A stretch of 64,000 bases of DNA from Collybia mongolica (lineage: Eukaryota > Basidiomycota > Agaricomycetes > Agaricales > Clitocybaceae). Positions 44,406 to 57,539 of this stretch are shown piece by piece (within the stretch, counting starts at the first letter, position 1; the number at the start of each line of letters is the position of its first letter). The stretch covers positions 2,108,001-2,172,000 of the forward strand of contig JAAXNY010000005.1 in NCBI GenBank assembly GCA_013420905.1, written 5' to 3'. The position numbers and the translations under genes are program-made. The notes below the pieces were generated by a model that saw only the letters and a list, made by a program, of their open reading frames with translations, made no database searches and was not told where the DNA came from.

Positions 44406-44713
44406 TAACCAATTCTCACCCGTAATTCGTGAAAGACACCACCTCATTGTCGTTGCGAAAGATACCCCATTCTCGTTGTCTCAACTCTTCTCATTAAGCA
44501 TGAATTATACCCCAATATTCACCCAAGCCTTCGTCTGTTGAGCAGTCTTTCTCTTTGGGTCGAACCTCGTTTCAGCGGCTCTTAGTTGACACTTTTACAT
44601 GCGTTATAATATGTATGTAACTCAAAGTTTAAAGATTTGTAAGAGAACAACCTCACCGTTGCACAACCCGGTGTTCATCACGTTCACAAAACTCTGTCTA
44701 TCTTATGTAGAAA

Positions 44714-47130
44714 TTACCTCTCGCCACTGCTGTCAACTCCCTTCTCATTTACTGCAAAGTTCTGCTCCTGCGTCCTCCATTCCATCCTTTCAAGATGGCG
44801 TACTAGCCAAGTTATTACCAGGGTTGCAACGGAAACGGATATCATAGCAATCATTCCTTTGCGAAATTTAGGCGCGTCCGTAGCGGGGTAAAACAGGAGT
44901 GGCCACCACGCATTGACAACATTATTCCACATACTGTAAGTATCAGTATCACCACACGATTAATAGCACCAGGTGCCTACTTCATTGACGCTAGGACAAT
45001 TCCGCGCTCTTGGTAGTCGTCAGCGCATATTTGATTTGCCCACCTATAGAAGATAGAGCAGGTCGTCAGTTGGTTGCTCATACCTCGTTAGGAGGCACCT
45101 ACGCGAATGTCGTTGCTTGGCCAGCGAACGAGGCTCCTGCGAGATCTTCGCCAGGATCGGACACATTTAAGCGTACTCATCTTGAGGATAACCGAAGAGC
45201 TCACAGTATGCGAAGAACTTGAGTCCTGTCGGGCTTCTCCACACAAGTATACAGATCGAAGCAATGATGCACGCGACGGACATGTAAACCAGAACCGGCC
45301 AGCGGACTTGAGTATGGTCAGTCCATGCCGAACATATCAGCGTAGAGGCGATGGCAACGGCAGTGACACCAGAAGGATAGAAATCTGACTTGTTAGCCAT
45401 CAACTTTGCAAACAGAACACTTGATGATCAAAGCTAAACCTATTTGCTCCACAGTGTAACCTCCGATGCTTTTCAGCCACTGTCCCATAAGATTATTAGA
45501 ACCAAAGCTCTCCGTCTCTCCGGAGATGGCAAACTTTATTATAGAACCGATTAGAATCAAGAGCAACAAGTTGTTAGTCAAAGTGAGCTTACAAGCAAGC
45601 TGCATCCATACCACCGCCAACGGCCTAATACTCTTCGCGCGAGATCCCACGACAAAGGATGGCGAGCGACCTGGACCTCGTTTTCTAGCCGGCGAGAAGC
45701 AAGGAGACGTTCCTATCCACGGAAGCAATTAAATACTATGTCCGCAATAACCCCGTCATCACGTTGGGTACTTACTTCCTTAGATAGATAGAATGCGTTT
45801 GTTATTTCCGGTAGATCCGGGAAAACTAAGAACCCGTATAGAGCAATGGGAAGAGTGATAATTCCGTCAATGATAAACCTGCAGGGAAAGAGTCAGCATG
45901 TCTGTCTCGTCCTGTCTAAGCGGAAAATACACACAACCATCGCCACCCACTGCGGCCTGCATGACCACTCAAATGCCTTTTTTTAGGCCCTCTTGGTTAG
46001 AACTGAAAATAGAATACCTATTGGCTTGCTTGCCTGTAAACTGCTGCCTGGAGTACCCCCGAGAACCTGGGAAGCCGTAAGTATTCGGCTACGGTTGTCC
46101 AGTGTACCTACAGTGTCCCGATGAGCCCAGAGCTTGTGAAAATTCCGGAACGTTTGCCGAGTTCTTCTGGCTTATACCACCTGTTGTTTGTCAAGAGGAT
46201 ATATATGCATCAATTCTATGATCGAAGAATGAAGTGCCGTACGATCCGAGGATGTAATGTGTGCCCACGAATGTCGACGACTCTGCCATGCCCTGAAAGA
46301 AGCGGATGGCATATATCTTGAGGGGTTACAAGGTTCATCCGAGTTTGTGTAGACGTAGACTGAATGATCATCACCTGCCGCACATTATGAACAGCACTTG
46401 TCCTATTCATGCCATCAACAAATGCTACACAAAGTGCGGTGCTTAACAGATGGCATACCCAAAAGTAAGCACGCCCCACGCAATTTGCATACTGGGAAAC
46501 CATATTCTTGGAGAGACAATTTGGAGCATTAAATTATCTGACAGTTTGAGGTTAGTCATGAGTACGGGCCAGTGTTTCTGATACAGGCCAACTTGGTATC
46601 ATGCCAATGATATAACCGCAAGTGAATATGGTGTTGATTTTCTGTAAACTATGTCAACGAGTGCCGCCTCAGGAGTTCATATGCAGACGTTAAACTCGGT
46701 TCCTATCATGTTGAGCTCTTCCTTCATTCCGGAGACATATGCATTTGATATATTCGATCGATCCAAATCTGTTCAGTACAATTAGCGTCGGAGCCGCTCG
46801 CAGACCCCAGGCGCCCCAAAGGAGTTTGGCAAAGGTGCTGCTGTAAGGTGAGGTCTCACAGTTTGTAAAATACTTTGGCCCTCGTCAACATGATTATTCC
46901 ATGGACACGCCACAGACATACCATTAGGCAGCAATATGAAAGAATAAACCAGTCAATTTTCAGGAGTAATCTCGTTTCTTCCCTTGTTGATGGCGTCACG
47001 CCCCAGACAAAGTGGCGAAGGATTTCCAACACCTTCATTACTGTGCCTAGAAGCAGCAACGTGTAGTCTAGGACACAAGAGGAGGCTAAGTACTCACGAC
47101 TGGATGAAATCAAGGATGAAGGGCGTGGTA
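44714..47130 (-). CDS. MFS transporter, pantothenate/allantoate (Dal5/Liz1) type
   Basis: Exons on the minus strand give E-T-R-L-L-L-K-I-D-W-F-I-L-S-Y-C-C-L-M, then R-S-N-I-S-N-A-Y-V-S-G-M-K-E-E-L-N (about 46690-46760), a strong mark of the anion:cation symporter subfamily around Liz1, Fen2, Dal5. More membrane spans follow and the end is N-N-V-V-N-A-W-W-P-L-L with a soluble tail. Many introns make the 46000-46700 stretch hard to join, and I could not confirm that it is intact. Substrate cannot be fixed; pantothenate, allantoate, nicotinate or similar carboxylates are candidates. The start is approximate: T-V-M-K-V-L-E-I (about 47036) could also be it. Confidence 0.65.
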
Positions 47131-47639
47131 GTAAGCATGCCACTACTCAGCGGACAGATCGGGTAATAGTAAGGCCGGGGCGGAGTAAAGTGCTTAGGTG
47201 TACAAGGTCATGTCATATTAGTTATGGAAGGAGTAACCAAATATGGTACAATCGTTCACGACTAGAACCCTGATCGATGGCTCAATGCGTCTCCGAGACA
47301 ATCCCATCGATCCAAGTCTACCCGAAAAATAATAATAGGGCCTGGGGAACGCCAACGGACTGGTCCGGGATTCCAAGGGAAAGGAACAGGGCTCACGCTT
47401 CATAAATGCAATGATCCCGGCGGTCTACGATGTTTTTTTTTTCCTTTTAAATGACACATTCAATCGGCGGCTGCGCCGTGATCGCTTTCGGGGGACTTAG
47501 TCTTCTGCTTTGTCAAACCTGGTACGTACTTGATAGATCACGAATCAGATTCGCAAGGGTCGTCTCTCCTCAAACGCCCGTATAAAAGCAACCATCTAAA
47601 GACAATCCCAACTGTTTGTCTCTCCCGTACACGTTTCTC
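47131..47639. promoter_or_regulatory. Divergent intergenic region between the MFS carrier and the YTP1-like gene
   Basis: About 500 bp with no gene seen. A poly-T run and pyrimidine-rich stretch lie at 47432-47448. I see no specific factor site that I would defend. Confidence 0.35.
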
Positions 47640-50014
47640 ATGCGTTCCCAACAGTACACCTCGAGTCCGCCTGTCCTGGCCTTGGCTTTGGTCTCAGTGC
47701 TGTCTGCTGCCAGTCTTGTCTCTGCTTCGTCGGCAAGCGATGGCTTCTTGGGTGGGATTATAAGAAGGGACGGGCATGGCCATCATAATCCCCACTCTGC
47801 ACCGCTCCTCGAGTTGAATGAGACTGAAGTTACAATGTATCATTCTCCAACGCCCCCCTCGTACTATACGTTTGATTGGGAAAGCTCAGGCGAAACTAAT
47901 CGTCATCCTGGTTTGATAATGACTCACGTCGTGTTTATGTGTCTGGCATTTTTCGTTGCCCTTCCGATTGGTAAATTCCTTCTGTTTTAACTCTTTTGGC
48001 TTCTAACAGTGAATCGCGTGATCAGGGATCGCGATGCGTTCGGTGAAGCATTCATGGCATTGGGTGACAGTGGTTGCGTTCTATGGCTTATGCGCGTTTG
48101 GTTGTGCTTCAAGTGCGCTTTATAGTAAACTTACACCAAATATGTAAGTGATCTGCACTCGCTTCATTAAGCCCATGCATGTGCCTTATTCAAATTGATC
48201 GCAAATCCGTCACAGGTACGAAGGTCGGTATATACGTCAGTGTGAGCACAAGTATCCGGCTAATAAACATCACAGGTTCTGTTCATGGGGCCCATGGGTA
48301 CATTGTACTTCTCCTGGCTATTTCGTTAACGACGATTGATGCCTTGTCCGTTTTCCGTCGTATCATCGCCTTTGTGAGGAGTGGGGAAAACTTCTCCATT
48401 AAGTCTTTCTGGAGATCGTCCCTTCTTGGTCGGCCAGTGGATCGACGGGATCTGGGGCCTGAATATACTGAGCTAGTTGTGGGAGAACCAGAGGAGTTCG
48501 AGGATGCAAAAGTCAATCTCTCCCCGATTCGTGGATCAACGGACATCAATCCCCCGCAAGGAGAAGAATTTGAACATGGAGATACAGCGCAGTGGGCCAA
48601 CAGCGTTCATCGCCATCACCGACGCCAGCAATCAATGGCGTCGGATGGAACTGTTTTCGGGACGCCATCGTCCGTACGATCCGTCGACAAAGTTCAGGAA
48701 GTCCGGAGTGCTCCGATTCCCACAGTGGGACTCTTTCGGAGACTGGGAAATGCAACCTTTGCTATTGCTGAGAGGGTCCTTGTGTTCGGTGGACTTACTC
48801 AGCTTTTGACGGGGATTGTGGTGTATTCGGGTCCGTCGTTTTCTGTTGCATGGATAATATTTTATTGACATCGTCTATAGGCGGTTGTCGTGAAAACTAT
48901 GTAAATGGGTGTTTGGCTCACTTAATCAGTACGCTACTATTTTGCGGGTTTACTCTCGGATCTTACCGTTATTTTTATCAGAGGGTGCCATATTCTGGTC
49001 TTATGGTCTTCTCTCTTTTGCACGATTCCTCGGATCTTTTGCAGAACTTGGCTGGGCATGGAATAGAGCGCCGACTAGCGGAATAGTCAGTGCAGAATTT
49101 ACTGAATCATCCGTTATCTTCTTCTACGGTGTAACCAATATGTGGATGGAACGTTTCGGCGCCAAGCCAGGTGACCCTTTTACGACAAAACAAATTCAAC
49201 ACATCGGTATTGCGGTAAGTCTCGTTCTCATAATTTAACGCACCACGAATATTCACGAAATTGAGGCAGGTTATGTTTTGTTTTGCTGGCCTTGTCGGTG
49301 AGTAGCACTTTGTGTTAAATCAGGACAGCTGATAACATCCCTAATTCAGGAATGGGAATCGAATCCAAAAGAGTTCGCAAATGGCTGGCTGCATCCACGT
49401 TTGCTTCGTTGCAATCTACACGAGTCGCTCAGGACGCGGTTGCGGAGCCTCCCAGTTATGTCGCTAGCTTTAATCCTTTCCCTGCCCTCGTTATAGGTGT
49501 TACAGGAGCGGCAATGGCGGCACATGCGCAGACTTATCTTTTTCAGGTCGGTCTATTTCGTTCCGACGGTCTTCTCTCACCTTGCTTATCGCTCTCCCTC
49601 AACAAACAGGTTCAGATTCACGCCCTATGGGGAAACTTGCTGGTCGGCTTCTCTGTCTTGAGATGTCTAACTTATTTCTTCTTGTGGCTTGGCCCTCCAC
49701 GGTCGATTCTCCCATCTCGTCCACCGACGGAAGCTCTCGGTAGTTTCTTTTTGGCATGTGGCGGTCTGGTTTTCATGTTTTCGACCGAGGAAGTGACTAT
49801 TGCGGCGATGCGTCGAGGTAGAGACGGTGAGTACTTATCATTGGTCAGCTGGGCTGGGATGGAACCTCACACTATTTTAGACATGATGATGTTCCTCAAT
49901 GTCGCTGTGGCGATCACTTGCTTCGCGTTCTGCTGGGTTCTGTTCGTCGTAGGCTTTAAGGGCTGGCTGAAATCTCGGCTCCATCCACTTGTTACTTACC
50001 ACAGCTCTGCTTAA
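47640..50014 (+). CDS. YTP1-family multi-pass membrane protein (DUF2427 plus Ytp1 domain)
   Basis: A signal sequence (A-L-A-L-V-S-V-L-S-A-A-S-L-V) is followed by a His-rich patch (R-R-D-G-H-G-H-H-N-P-H). Then come M-T-H-V-V-F-M-C-L-A-F-F-V and, after an intron, H-S-W-H-W-V-T. G-S-V-H-G-A-H-G-Y-I follows, characteristic of the DUF2427/cytochrome b561-like module. A long polar loop (about 48400-48720) separates it from the Ytp1 domain: G-C-L-A-H-L-I-K-G-G-I-F, E-F-T-E-S-S-V-I-F-F-Y-G, H-A-Q-T-Y-L-F-Q-V-Q-I-H-A-L-W-G. The conserved His residues could bind haem. Yeast Ytp1 is membrane-bound and of unknown role. Introns of about 50 nt. Confidence 0.87.
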
Positions 50015-50184
50015 AACCATTGCCATACTCGTAATCGCCTTCGTCATTCATCTAGACTGACATGTATTGATATTTCCTTTGCCATCTGATGTTGTTGGTG
50101 TTTTTTTTCCGAGTTTACATTGTGTTTGTACCTCAATTATTAATTACGCCGTAACGACCACTTTTATACAACCTTGTTTGTTTC

Positions 50185-51571
50185 TTATGCAGCTTGCAAG
50201 GACATGAGAAGAGCGTAGTCACCCAATGCTCCCATCCAGATCCAGAAACCCGCCCAGCCGCAGCCAACGAACCCTTTCCAACAACTTGGGCGGCTATCAA
50301 AGTCTGTTTGGCGAAGAACACGGATAAGTTGTATCGATGCTAACCCGACACCTAGATAAAAGGGAGCGCCATGGACGTTCAGGTAACCGGCATATGATAT
50401 CAGAGATATGGTGGAGAGCGACAATCCGCTGAGAATCGGGCGTGTGTGTGCCCCGAAGAGGAGTGCAGTAGATCGAATGCCCACATGAACGTCGTCACGT
50501 TTGTCCTATTCGAGAACAAGATAAAATACAAATTAGAGGGTTATCCGTGGGAGTAAATGAAGAGGAAAAGTACCTGGTGTGCATATATGCTATCATATAC
50601 AAGAGTCCAGCAAACTCCTCCAGCATAAAGCGGCACGCAAACACTCCAATCAACCGTACCCGACACAGCTGACCAGCCAAGTAAAGCCCCCCAATTGAAA
50701 GCAAGACCTGTGTGAACGGGTGAGATATCAGAGAAATCCATGACTTGGGGGTATTTCTACTACGAACCAAGAACTGCCTGTGGCCAGTGTGTCACTCTTT
50801 TCATCAAGGGATATATAGTCACTATAGATAACGACGAAGCTCCTAATAGAATACTTGGAGAGTGAAGCATCAGAACTGTAATAGACGGGATCTAAGGCCG
50901 TTTAATACCTATACCAGTTCAGCTGTGTCAGGACGCCCAGACCGGCGGTCAGCTGGGCACCTAGAAATACCACCGCCTGTTCATAACTTATGTCGCCCCT
51001 TGCCAATGGCCTATCTTGGGTTCTGGCTTTTGAAAGCAATCAGTCGCCGGTGTATTGGGTTTCCAGACGCAGAACCGTACCGACAGCTCTGTCAAGGTTT
51101 TTATCCCACATATCGTTGATAGTACAACCAGCGCCACGCATTACAAGCGCACCAAGGCCAAATAGGCTTATGTATGTCAACGGGGTGGTTATGGGTAGCT
51201 GTAAAGAGTATGACGCCATCGTAATTGACCATGCTGAGCAGAGTTTTGAGTCATTCTAATAAGGGAAGTGGGAGCGTCAACGACGAACCACAAGGGTAGA
51301 AAAGTAGGAGTGTTCCAATAGGTTTATCGATGCGAGTGAGATAGGCGTATGGTCGAATTTTAGGAGGTAAATGATCCACCCATGTTTTCGTTATGGGCGG
51401 GATTGCTGCCGAAGACAAGAAACGCGTCGTTCTAGAATTGTACACGTGTCGTCCAATAGTTCTAGGCCATCCAATACTGGAAAACGTCGTATGTGATTTG
51501 ACATGCTGTCCAAGACGTTGAAATAAAGGAAAAATTCGAAGATTTGGTGTGCGTCCACAGAGGCTGGCCAT
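50185..51571 (-). CDS. COQ2: 4-hydroxybenzoate polyprenyltransferase
   Basis: An N-terminal Arg/Ser-rich mitochondrial presequence (M-A-S-L-C-G-R-T) leads to [11 protein letters not shown]. The two Asp-rich prenyltransferase boxes are [16 protein letters not shown] (about 51090-51140) and Y-D-S-I-Y-A-H-Q, completed across an intron by D-K-R-D-D. Multiple membrane spans; end M-S-L-Q-A-A. Coq2 attaches the polyprenyl tail to 4-hydroxybenzoate in the inner mitochondrial membrane, the first membrane step of ubiquinone synthesis. The ATG at 51571 is chosen because no other ATG precedes it in frame. Confidence 0.94.
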
Positions 51572-51794
51572 GATTCGAAACTCCGACCCTCCAACCAAAA
51601 AATTAAATTAGGTCATTCAATAGCCTTGGACTTGTCAGAGATAAGGTGTAGTGATTCGAAATACAAGTATTTTGCATAGAACAGTTTCCGGCAGGGTATG
51701 ATTGGTTTACTACAGACGAGAAAGGTGTCACGGTGAGACGAAATATACATGGTAATGCAAATTGTTCATGATGAGTAACAAATATGCAGGCAGA

Positions 51795-52779
51795 TCACCA
51801 TTCCTTAGCCAGCTTAAAGGACCATTCCCAATCTGAAATTATACAATTATGAGAAAGTGCGATGAGGAAGAAAACACTTAGCCAAACCTGCGTACACCTC
51901 GCCATCGTCATCGATCACACGACTCCGCACAGCGTAGGAACCAGAACGCGCCAGCATCCCAGACGGAGATTCCTCAGCGTCAAAGTTCTTGGTATAGGGT
52001 TCATTGGTGGGTGATGGTCCATATGATCCAAGCATCTGCTCTAGTTTATCGACTGTCCAAAGAAGGGCGTCAATCGTGCTCATGAATATAATTTTTGTTT
52101 GGGAATGACCTTTTACACCAGCTCGTTTCACTACCTGGATGTATCGCACACCCTAATAAGTTCTGTGAGTTTGACAGAGAACGTGTAAGCGGTTCAGGAC
52201 GTAACGTACAGAAATGATTGAGTGGTTAACCTTGAACGTGATGCGGACGCTGTATTCCAACCTCAATTTCTAAAAGAAACGGGTGATCACCCTTGCACTC
52301 ACTTGTATTCCACCCCCTCCTTGATTACAATGGGGTTCTTCTTGGTCTCAGCAAGTTTCGCGGTGTCATTGAGATCAAAGATAATCTTTTTCCCAGCGGG
52401 CAGTGTGGGAGAATCAAGTTCCAGGGTGAGAACTGACACCTGGTTCACCTGTACGTTAGAACATGAAAGAGAGCTAGTATCGACATCTTCTCGCCTTGGG
52501 TCCGCTTGTATCGCCACTGGTCGCACCGGGAATAATTCCTAGGGACGCTTTCCAGCGAGCTAAACTCTCATCATTTGCATCAAGTTGAGCATATTCGTTG
52601 GCAGATTTGGCAGCCGTTGGCTTGTAGCCTGAACGGAAATAATGATATCGAATCGTGGTGTAAATGTGTTTGATCAACGTACCTGGGGTGGCAGAGGGCC
52701 TAAGGTCATCTTGATCATCGTTCTGAGGTTGATTAGTATCAAAATACTCATCACAGAGTGAATAACTCACAGTAGACAT
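51795..52779 (-). CDS. RDI1: Rho GDP-dissociation inhibitor
   Basis: The first exon encodes only M-S-T; a 48-nt intron (GTGAGT...CTCAG) follows, then N-D-D-Q-D-D-L-R-P-S-A-T-P. The rest is typical RhoGDI: D-E-S-L-A-R-W-K-A-S-L-G, V-S-V-L-T-L-E-L, K-E-G-V-E-Y, V-R-Y-I-Q-V-V-K-R-A-G-V-K-V-D, M-L-G-S-Y-G-P, E-E-S-P-S-G-M-L-A-R-S-G-S-Y, and a last exon D-W-E-W-S-F-K-L-A-K-E-W. The immunoglobulin-like C-domain binds the prenyl tail and takes Cdc42/Rho off membranes. Confidence 0.95.
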
Positions 52780-53224
52780 GTCAAGAATCTAATATGAAAA
52801 CAAGGGAAAGAGTAGAAGAGGCTCGCCCAACTTGTCTTCTGTCTCCACCATCGTTTTCAAGATCGATTTCACACGCGCTATTTGCCGAGATTGGTACCCA
52901 AATCTGGAATATCTCTTCCTCAATCAAAAACCCCTACCAGTGGATCGTCTCTACACTGAGCGCCCATCAACATTGCCACACCGCGCGCAAGGAGTCAAAA
53001 TGCATTGCATGTCAAGATTAACATTCACATAACAGATCAAAGAATAACATGTCCACAAGCACTAAAAGTGTGAGTAATTTCCATCCGCTGCCCGCTCCAG
53101 ATAAAATATTTGTACATACTAAGTCCTAAAAATGGTAGAGATCGTATCAGGTGGTATCGTGGACTTGAATGACGACAGGAGACACGATTAATCGCCGAGG
53201 AAGGCGAATGGTACACTGTCGAAA

Positions 53225-55093
53225 TTAAATCGAGGCTTCGATAGTTGAGGTGCTCTGGGGGTGCATTGCTTCTATTGGAACGAAATCGTTGGTGAGAAGA
53301 CGAACATGACACAAAACAATGCAGGCTTACCCCCTTTGAACCAACATTTTCCTTTGCTGAGATGGAAGCATTTCGGTCCATTTGGACACACATGACCCCA
53401 ACAACAAGCATCGCCATATGGACATTGTACACCTAGTATCAGTAGTTTCAGGAAAGTTTCAGATAATTCAGTAAATTCCCTGTTTACCGTTTTTAAGCCA
53501 ATTACACGGCGCTTTCTTCGCATTGCTAGCAAGAGACGCCAGTTGGTCGGGAGTCAACACATACTCATGCGAGTATTTGCATACTCCTGCCTGAAGCCGA
53601 CGTTAAAAGATCTATAGGACGTCAGAAAATGGCACGTACCCCTTTGGAACAACTCATCAGATAGTGCTCGTTACATGGCGGCGGGTTTTCTGGAAGCCAT
53701 TCGATCAGCGAAGCAGCGAATCACAATAAGCCCCGACTTACGTCTATGAAGTGGCTGTTCGGAAACATGATCGTCAGTTCGGTTCAAAGGCCATGAATTC
53801 ACATCATCAAGATATGACATACCAAAGACGGATCAATCACCTGTACACCTGCTCGAGTCGGAGACTGCGGACTGATGAGTCCGCCATTCGTAGTCACTGT
53901 GCTAAATGGGCCCACAGTCAACGGTGCGGGTTTGGTGAAAACTCGCGGCAACTTCTCCGTCATGAAGAGGCCATCCAAACTAAGCCGAGGGAGAGATGGT
54001 AATTTCGATTCGTCCTCTATGTTGTTGGATGGACGGAGCATAACCAATTTACCTAGGAGCTGTTCTTTCTCGAGAATACTGAAAGTCGACGTGTATTCAG
54101 GTATATCTGAATGACCTCCTGGCAGAAACAACTATCAATAGATGAGCGTATACACGCACAACCGGAACCTACCGCCAAAAAACACTCGTAATGTCTGCGG
54201 GAACCGGGTATAGGTTTGTAGATATTCTATATTCGTACAAAAACATATGTTTCATGCAAGAAGGATTCAGATGTTGGAATGACCTTTAATTTTAGAATTG
54301 GCAGCTTCTTTACCGTGGCCGACATCGACCATTAAAAATCGAGGGGATGATTGAGTGAAGCCCTTTCCGCCATGTGTCAGCACCAAAAATTACTTCTATC
54401 ATATTTTGACTTACTACCAGAAAACCTTCAAACTGCTCCATGGTACAATTGTTGTGTAATCGAAGTGAGTCCGCCAGCTCCATCTTGTTAAAATACACGG
54501 TAACCCAAAAAGACAGCCGTCCAAAAATATGAACGTCTTCATTTGAAAGATATTCTGCGATTCCTTTGGTGAGATGCTGGGCGGCAGCTCGTCCTCCCTG
54601 TTGCCCTTGAATGAGTAGATCTCGTGCGAATATGTTCTCATCCCCATTGATCACACACAAGATCAGTGGATCCTGGTTCTTCTTCAGGGTTAGCAGATGT
54701 CAACAATGTCAATAAATGAACAACGTACGCCTCTAAAGCAGTCCAAATTAGATATTTGCCTATTAAGAGCGGCGACTTGCACGTTATGTGCTTTGGTTTC
54801 TCGTTCGGATGCCTCAAGAGCCACAGAATGGGCTTGCTTCCAGACTGAGAGTTCGACTTCGAGTTCCGCGACGCGGTTTTCTAGCTCAGTATTTCGTTTG
54901 ACCGTGGCCGTGGAGAGGTCTAATGAGAAACTGTCAGTCTCATACGCAGGACAGTAAAAAAAACCTCACTCAGAAGCCTGGTGAGTGTCTCGTCCCTGAA
55001 AAAAAAATTTTGACGTAAGTCGGCACCTCCGCCTAACGCACATTGTACTCACCAGAGCTGCTGGTTAGGCTCCCCCAACAGTTGGGTTGCCAT
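53225..55093 (-). CDS. CCCH zinc-finger protein with N-terminal coiled coil and NYN-like domain, copy 1
   Basis: M-A-T-Q-L-L-G-E-P-N starts a coiled coil (E-L-E-N-R-V-A-E-L-E-V-E-L). The central domain begins D-L-V-C-V-I-N-G-D-E-N-I-F and continues G-Q-Q-G-G-R-A-A-A-Q, V-Y-F-N-K, G-F-T-Q-S-S-P-R-F-L-M-V-D-V-G. The domain looks like a PIN/NYN nuclease fold (the DUF7923-type domain of fungal CCCH proteins). A Pro/Ser linker leads to CCCH fingers: C-N-E-H-Y-L-M-S-C...C-K-Y-S-H and C-P-Y-G-D-A-C-C-W-G-H. A last short exon ends after S-T-I-E-A-S-I. A paralog lies immediately upstream in the same orientation. CCCH fingers usually bind RNA. Confidence 0.75.
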
Positions 55094-55710
55094 GATAGGC
55101 TAGAATAATAAAATTGGATCTGGTTGAAGTGGGAGACAGGAATGAAACGTACTGTGGGTCAACGTGGGGTGCCCTTAAAAACGATTCTCTTCCATACAAA
55201 TGAAAAGGCAAACAGGCGCTTCGCCGGGTTCTTTTACCAAGCCAGGAAGGTACAATCGAAAAAGGAACTAGGATGGTATTTATACTATGCTTCGAAAGTC
55301 ACACGAACCGACAGCAAACAACGGGATGAACCAGTACAAGTATACGTTGTAAACAAGGGTCCAGATCGTCGCCTGCTTGCTGTGTCCGTACACTGCACGG
55401 CATTGTAGATATCAGAATTTGTTCGGCGTCAACGAAACATCCATCTGATGTTTTAGAGGAACGAGTATCAGTGGTTATTTCAAGCGCCGATTCTCCGCGG
55501 AAGTTACTGAGACGGCTCGATCATTTTCGCTGACTTTTAACCCGATAAACAGTCATGTAATTGTGGCATAGCACGCATAGATGCATACTGGCATGTAAAA
55601 TTTCAGGGACGTGAATATCATGGATATAGCTAGGAATATCTCAAAGCATAACATCGAGCTCGGCTTTTGGTTCCTTGTGCATGTCAGCTGTTTGGACATG
55701 TCAGAACAAG

Positions 55711-57539
55711 TCAAAACACAGCCCATGGAACACATTCACCTCCTATAAATTTACAACGACCCTGTTTGAAGAAATGGCATTTGGTAGACAGCGAACAGGA
55801 ATGGCCGTAGCAACAGTCATCACCCCACACGCAAAGTTCACCTAGGATGGAGTTAGCTGAGTCGACGGTGAAACTTCTCGAGGACACCGCACCTTTGTTA
55901 ATGGCGGGGCATGGGGCTCTCTTGGAGTTGAGACGGATTTCAGCGAAATGTTCTGATTCTAACAAATAATCATGACCATATTTGCACTCTGACCCGTGTT
56001 TGCAGTTCGCTAGATAAAATAGGGTGCATGGTGGAGGTTTATCTAGGGCGAGTCGTCAGACGCAACATTCCGAACAGAATTCTCGCTTGATGGTCACGTA
56101 CGTTTGGATAGGGGCTAAGCAGGAGCTAACTCGTCAGATTGACACCATTAGGTTGTAACGGCAGCATCAATGCTTACGATATTTGGGTTAATATGCCTCG
56201 ATCTCGTAGATGTCGGAGTTGGGCGATGATCAAATATATCATCACTCGTGTCACTTACGGTGCTTCCACTGGAGTCGAGGTCGGGTGTTGGAGGTCTCTT
56301 TTGAGCCGACTGCACAGCAGAGGAGTAGCTTGGTGGGATAGAGGGGCGAGGTGGAGTAGTAAATTCGGGTTCGACCGTGGGTTCCGGTGCTACGCCGGGC
56401 CTTTGATCCTTTTCGGAAAGAACCAAAGGAACGGATACAGGCGCCGTATTCTGAACTGGGCCCACGCGGGGAGAATTAGTCGCGAACCCGAGTCCTGGAG
56501 GCACGCTGAGAGGTGCACTAAGTTTCTGCGTAAGAAACAAATCCGGTATAGTCAGTACTGGGAGTTCCAAGTCAGTGATTCCTGCAGCCATTTCCGTATA
56601 GCTTCGAAGAAGAATTAATTTATGTTTAAACCCGGCAGTGATTTGTGATCGAAGATTCGTGACATATCCATTGTCATGACATCCTAATGAGACTTCACAG
56701 TAAGAATGTTGAAATTGTAAATAGGGAGTAATGACTCGCCTCCAAAAATTACTTTATACGTTTGAGGTAAACGTATATCGTCCTCGAGATGCGCTAAGTC
56801 TGAAATCAGAGAGACATGTAGCGCGAAAGTCGAAAGGCCATTTTACCTTTGATCTTCGCGTCAGCAGCCTCTTTCGCACTGCCAACGTCCACCATTAAGA
56901 ATCTCTCAGCTGCTTGGTTGAAACCCACAATGAATTCATCGAACTTTATTTTTACCAGGACGTCTCCAACGCGCCCAAAGGTATCCATTAACCCACGCTT
57001 ATTAAAGAACACATAGACCCAAAGTTGATATTGATTGGCTCCATAGGTCGATGAAAGATGTTGTAAGATCGAGTCAGAGAGCATCCGCGCCGCAGCATGG
57101 CCTCCTGCTTGACCCTGAGCTATGAGATCGCCAGAGAAGATAGCACCATCTCCATCAAGGAGAGTAACAATGCGATGGCCCTGTGTTGTATGTTTGAGTT
57201 TGAGCCACAATGATGTTGAAAGAGAGTACACCGACCTTGAGCTGGTTCTCCAAGTCATCTTTTTGTTTCTCCGCTTCTTGCTTTAATATTTCGAATCGTC
57301 GCCTTTCAGAGTCCACATCGGCATATGCCCTCTTATAAACGCTCAGCTCACTCTCGAGCTTATGAATTCTGTCTTGGTAGAGACTCTCGTTACCCAATAT
57401 CTGGATAATCTCGCCTAAACGACATATCAGAGGCCATTTTAGAGGGGTAAGAGATGTCTGACACACCTCTAAGTTGTTCAAAATAGACACCACTATCAGA
57501 AACGTTAATGTATGGTAAGGAAGTTATTTTTTCCGACAT
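55711..57539 (-). CDS. CCCH zinc-finger protein with N-terminal coiled coil and NYN-like domain, copy 2
   Basis: M-S-E-K-I-T-S-L-P-Y starts exon 1 (57539). A coiled coil follows (I-H-K-L-E-S-E-L-S-V-Y-K). The central domain aligns with copy 1: R-I-V-T-L-L-D-G-D-G-A-I-F, G-Q-A-G-G-H-A-A-A, V-F-F-N-K, R-F-L-M-V-D-V-G-S-A-K-E-A-A-D-A-K. A Pro/Thr-rich linker precedes C-T-L-F-Y-L-A-N-C-K-H-G-S-E-C-K-Y-G-H (C-x7-C-x5-C-x3-H) and C-V-W-G-D-D-C-C-Y-G-H. It ends C-V-P-W-A-V-F. Intron positions parallel those of copy 1, which supports tandem duplication. The sense of an antisense 159-codon frame (56139-56618) is a shadow of the linker. Confidence 0.78.

Noticed and set aside
56139..56618. A 159-codon plus-strand open frame
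   Set aside because: It lies antisense to the Pro/Thr-rich linker of the second CCCH gene and has no recognisable protein features.
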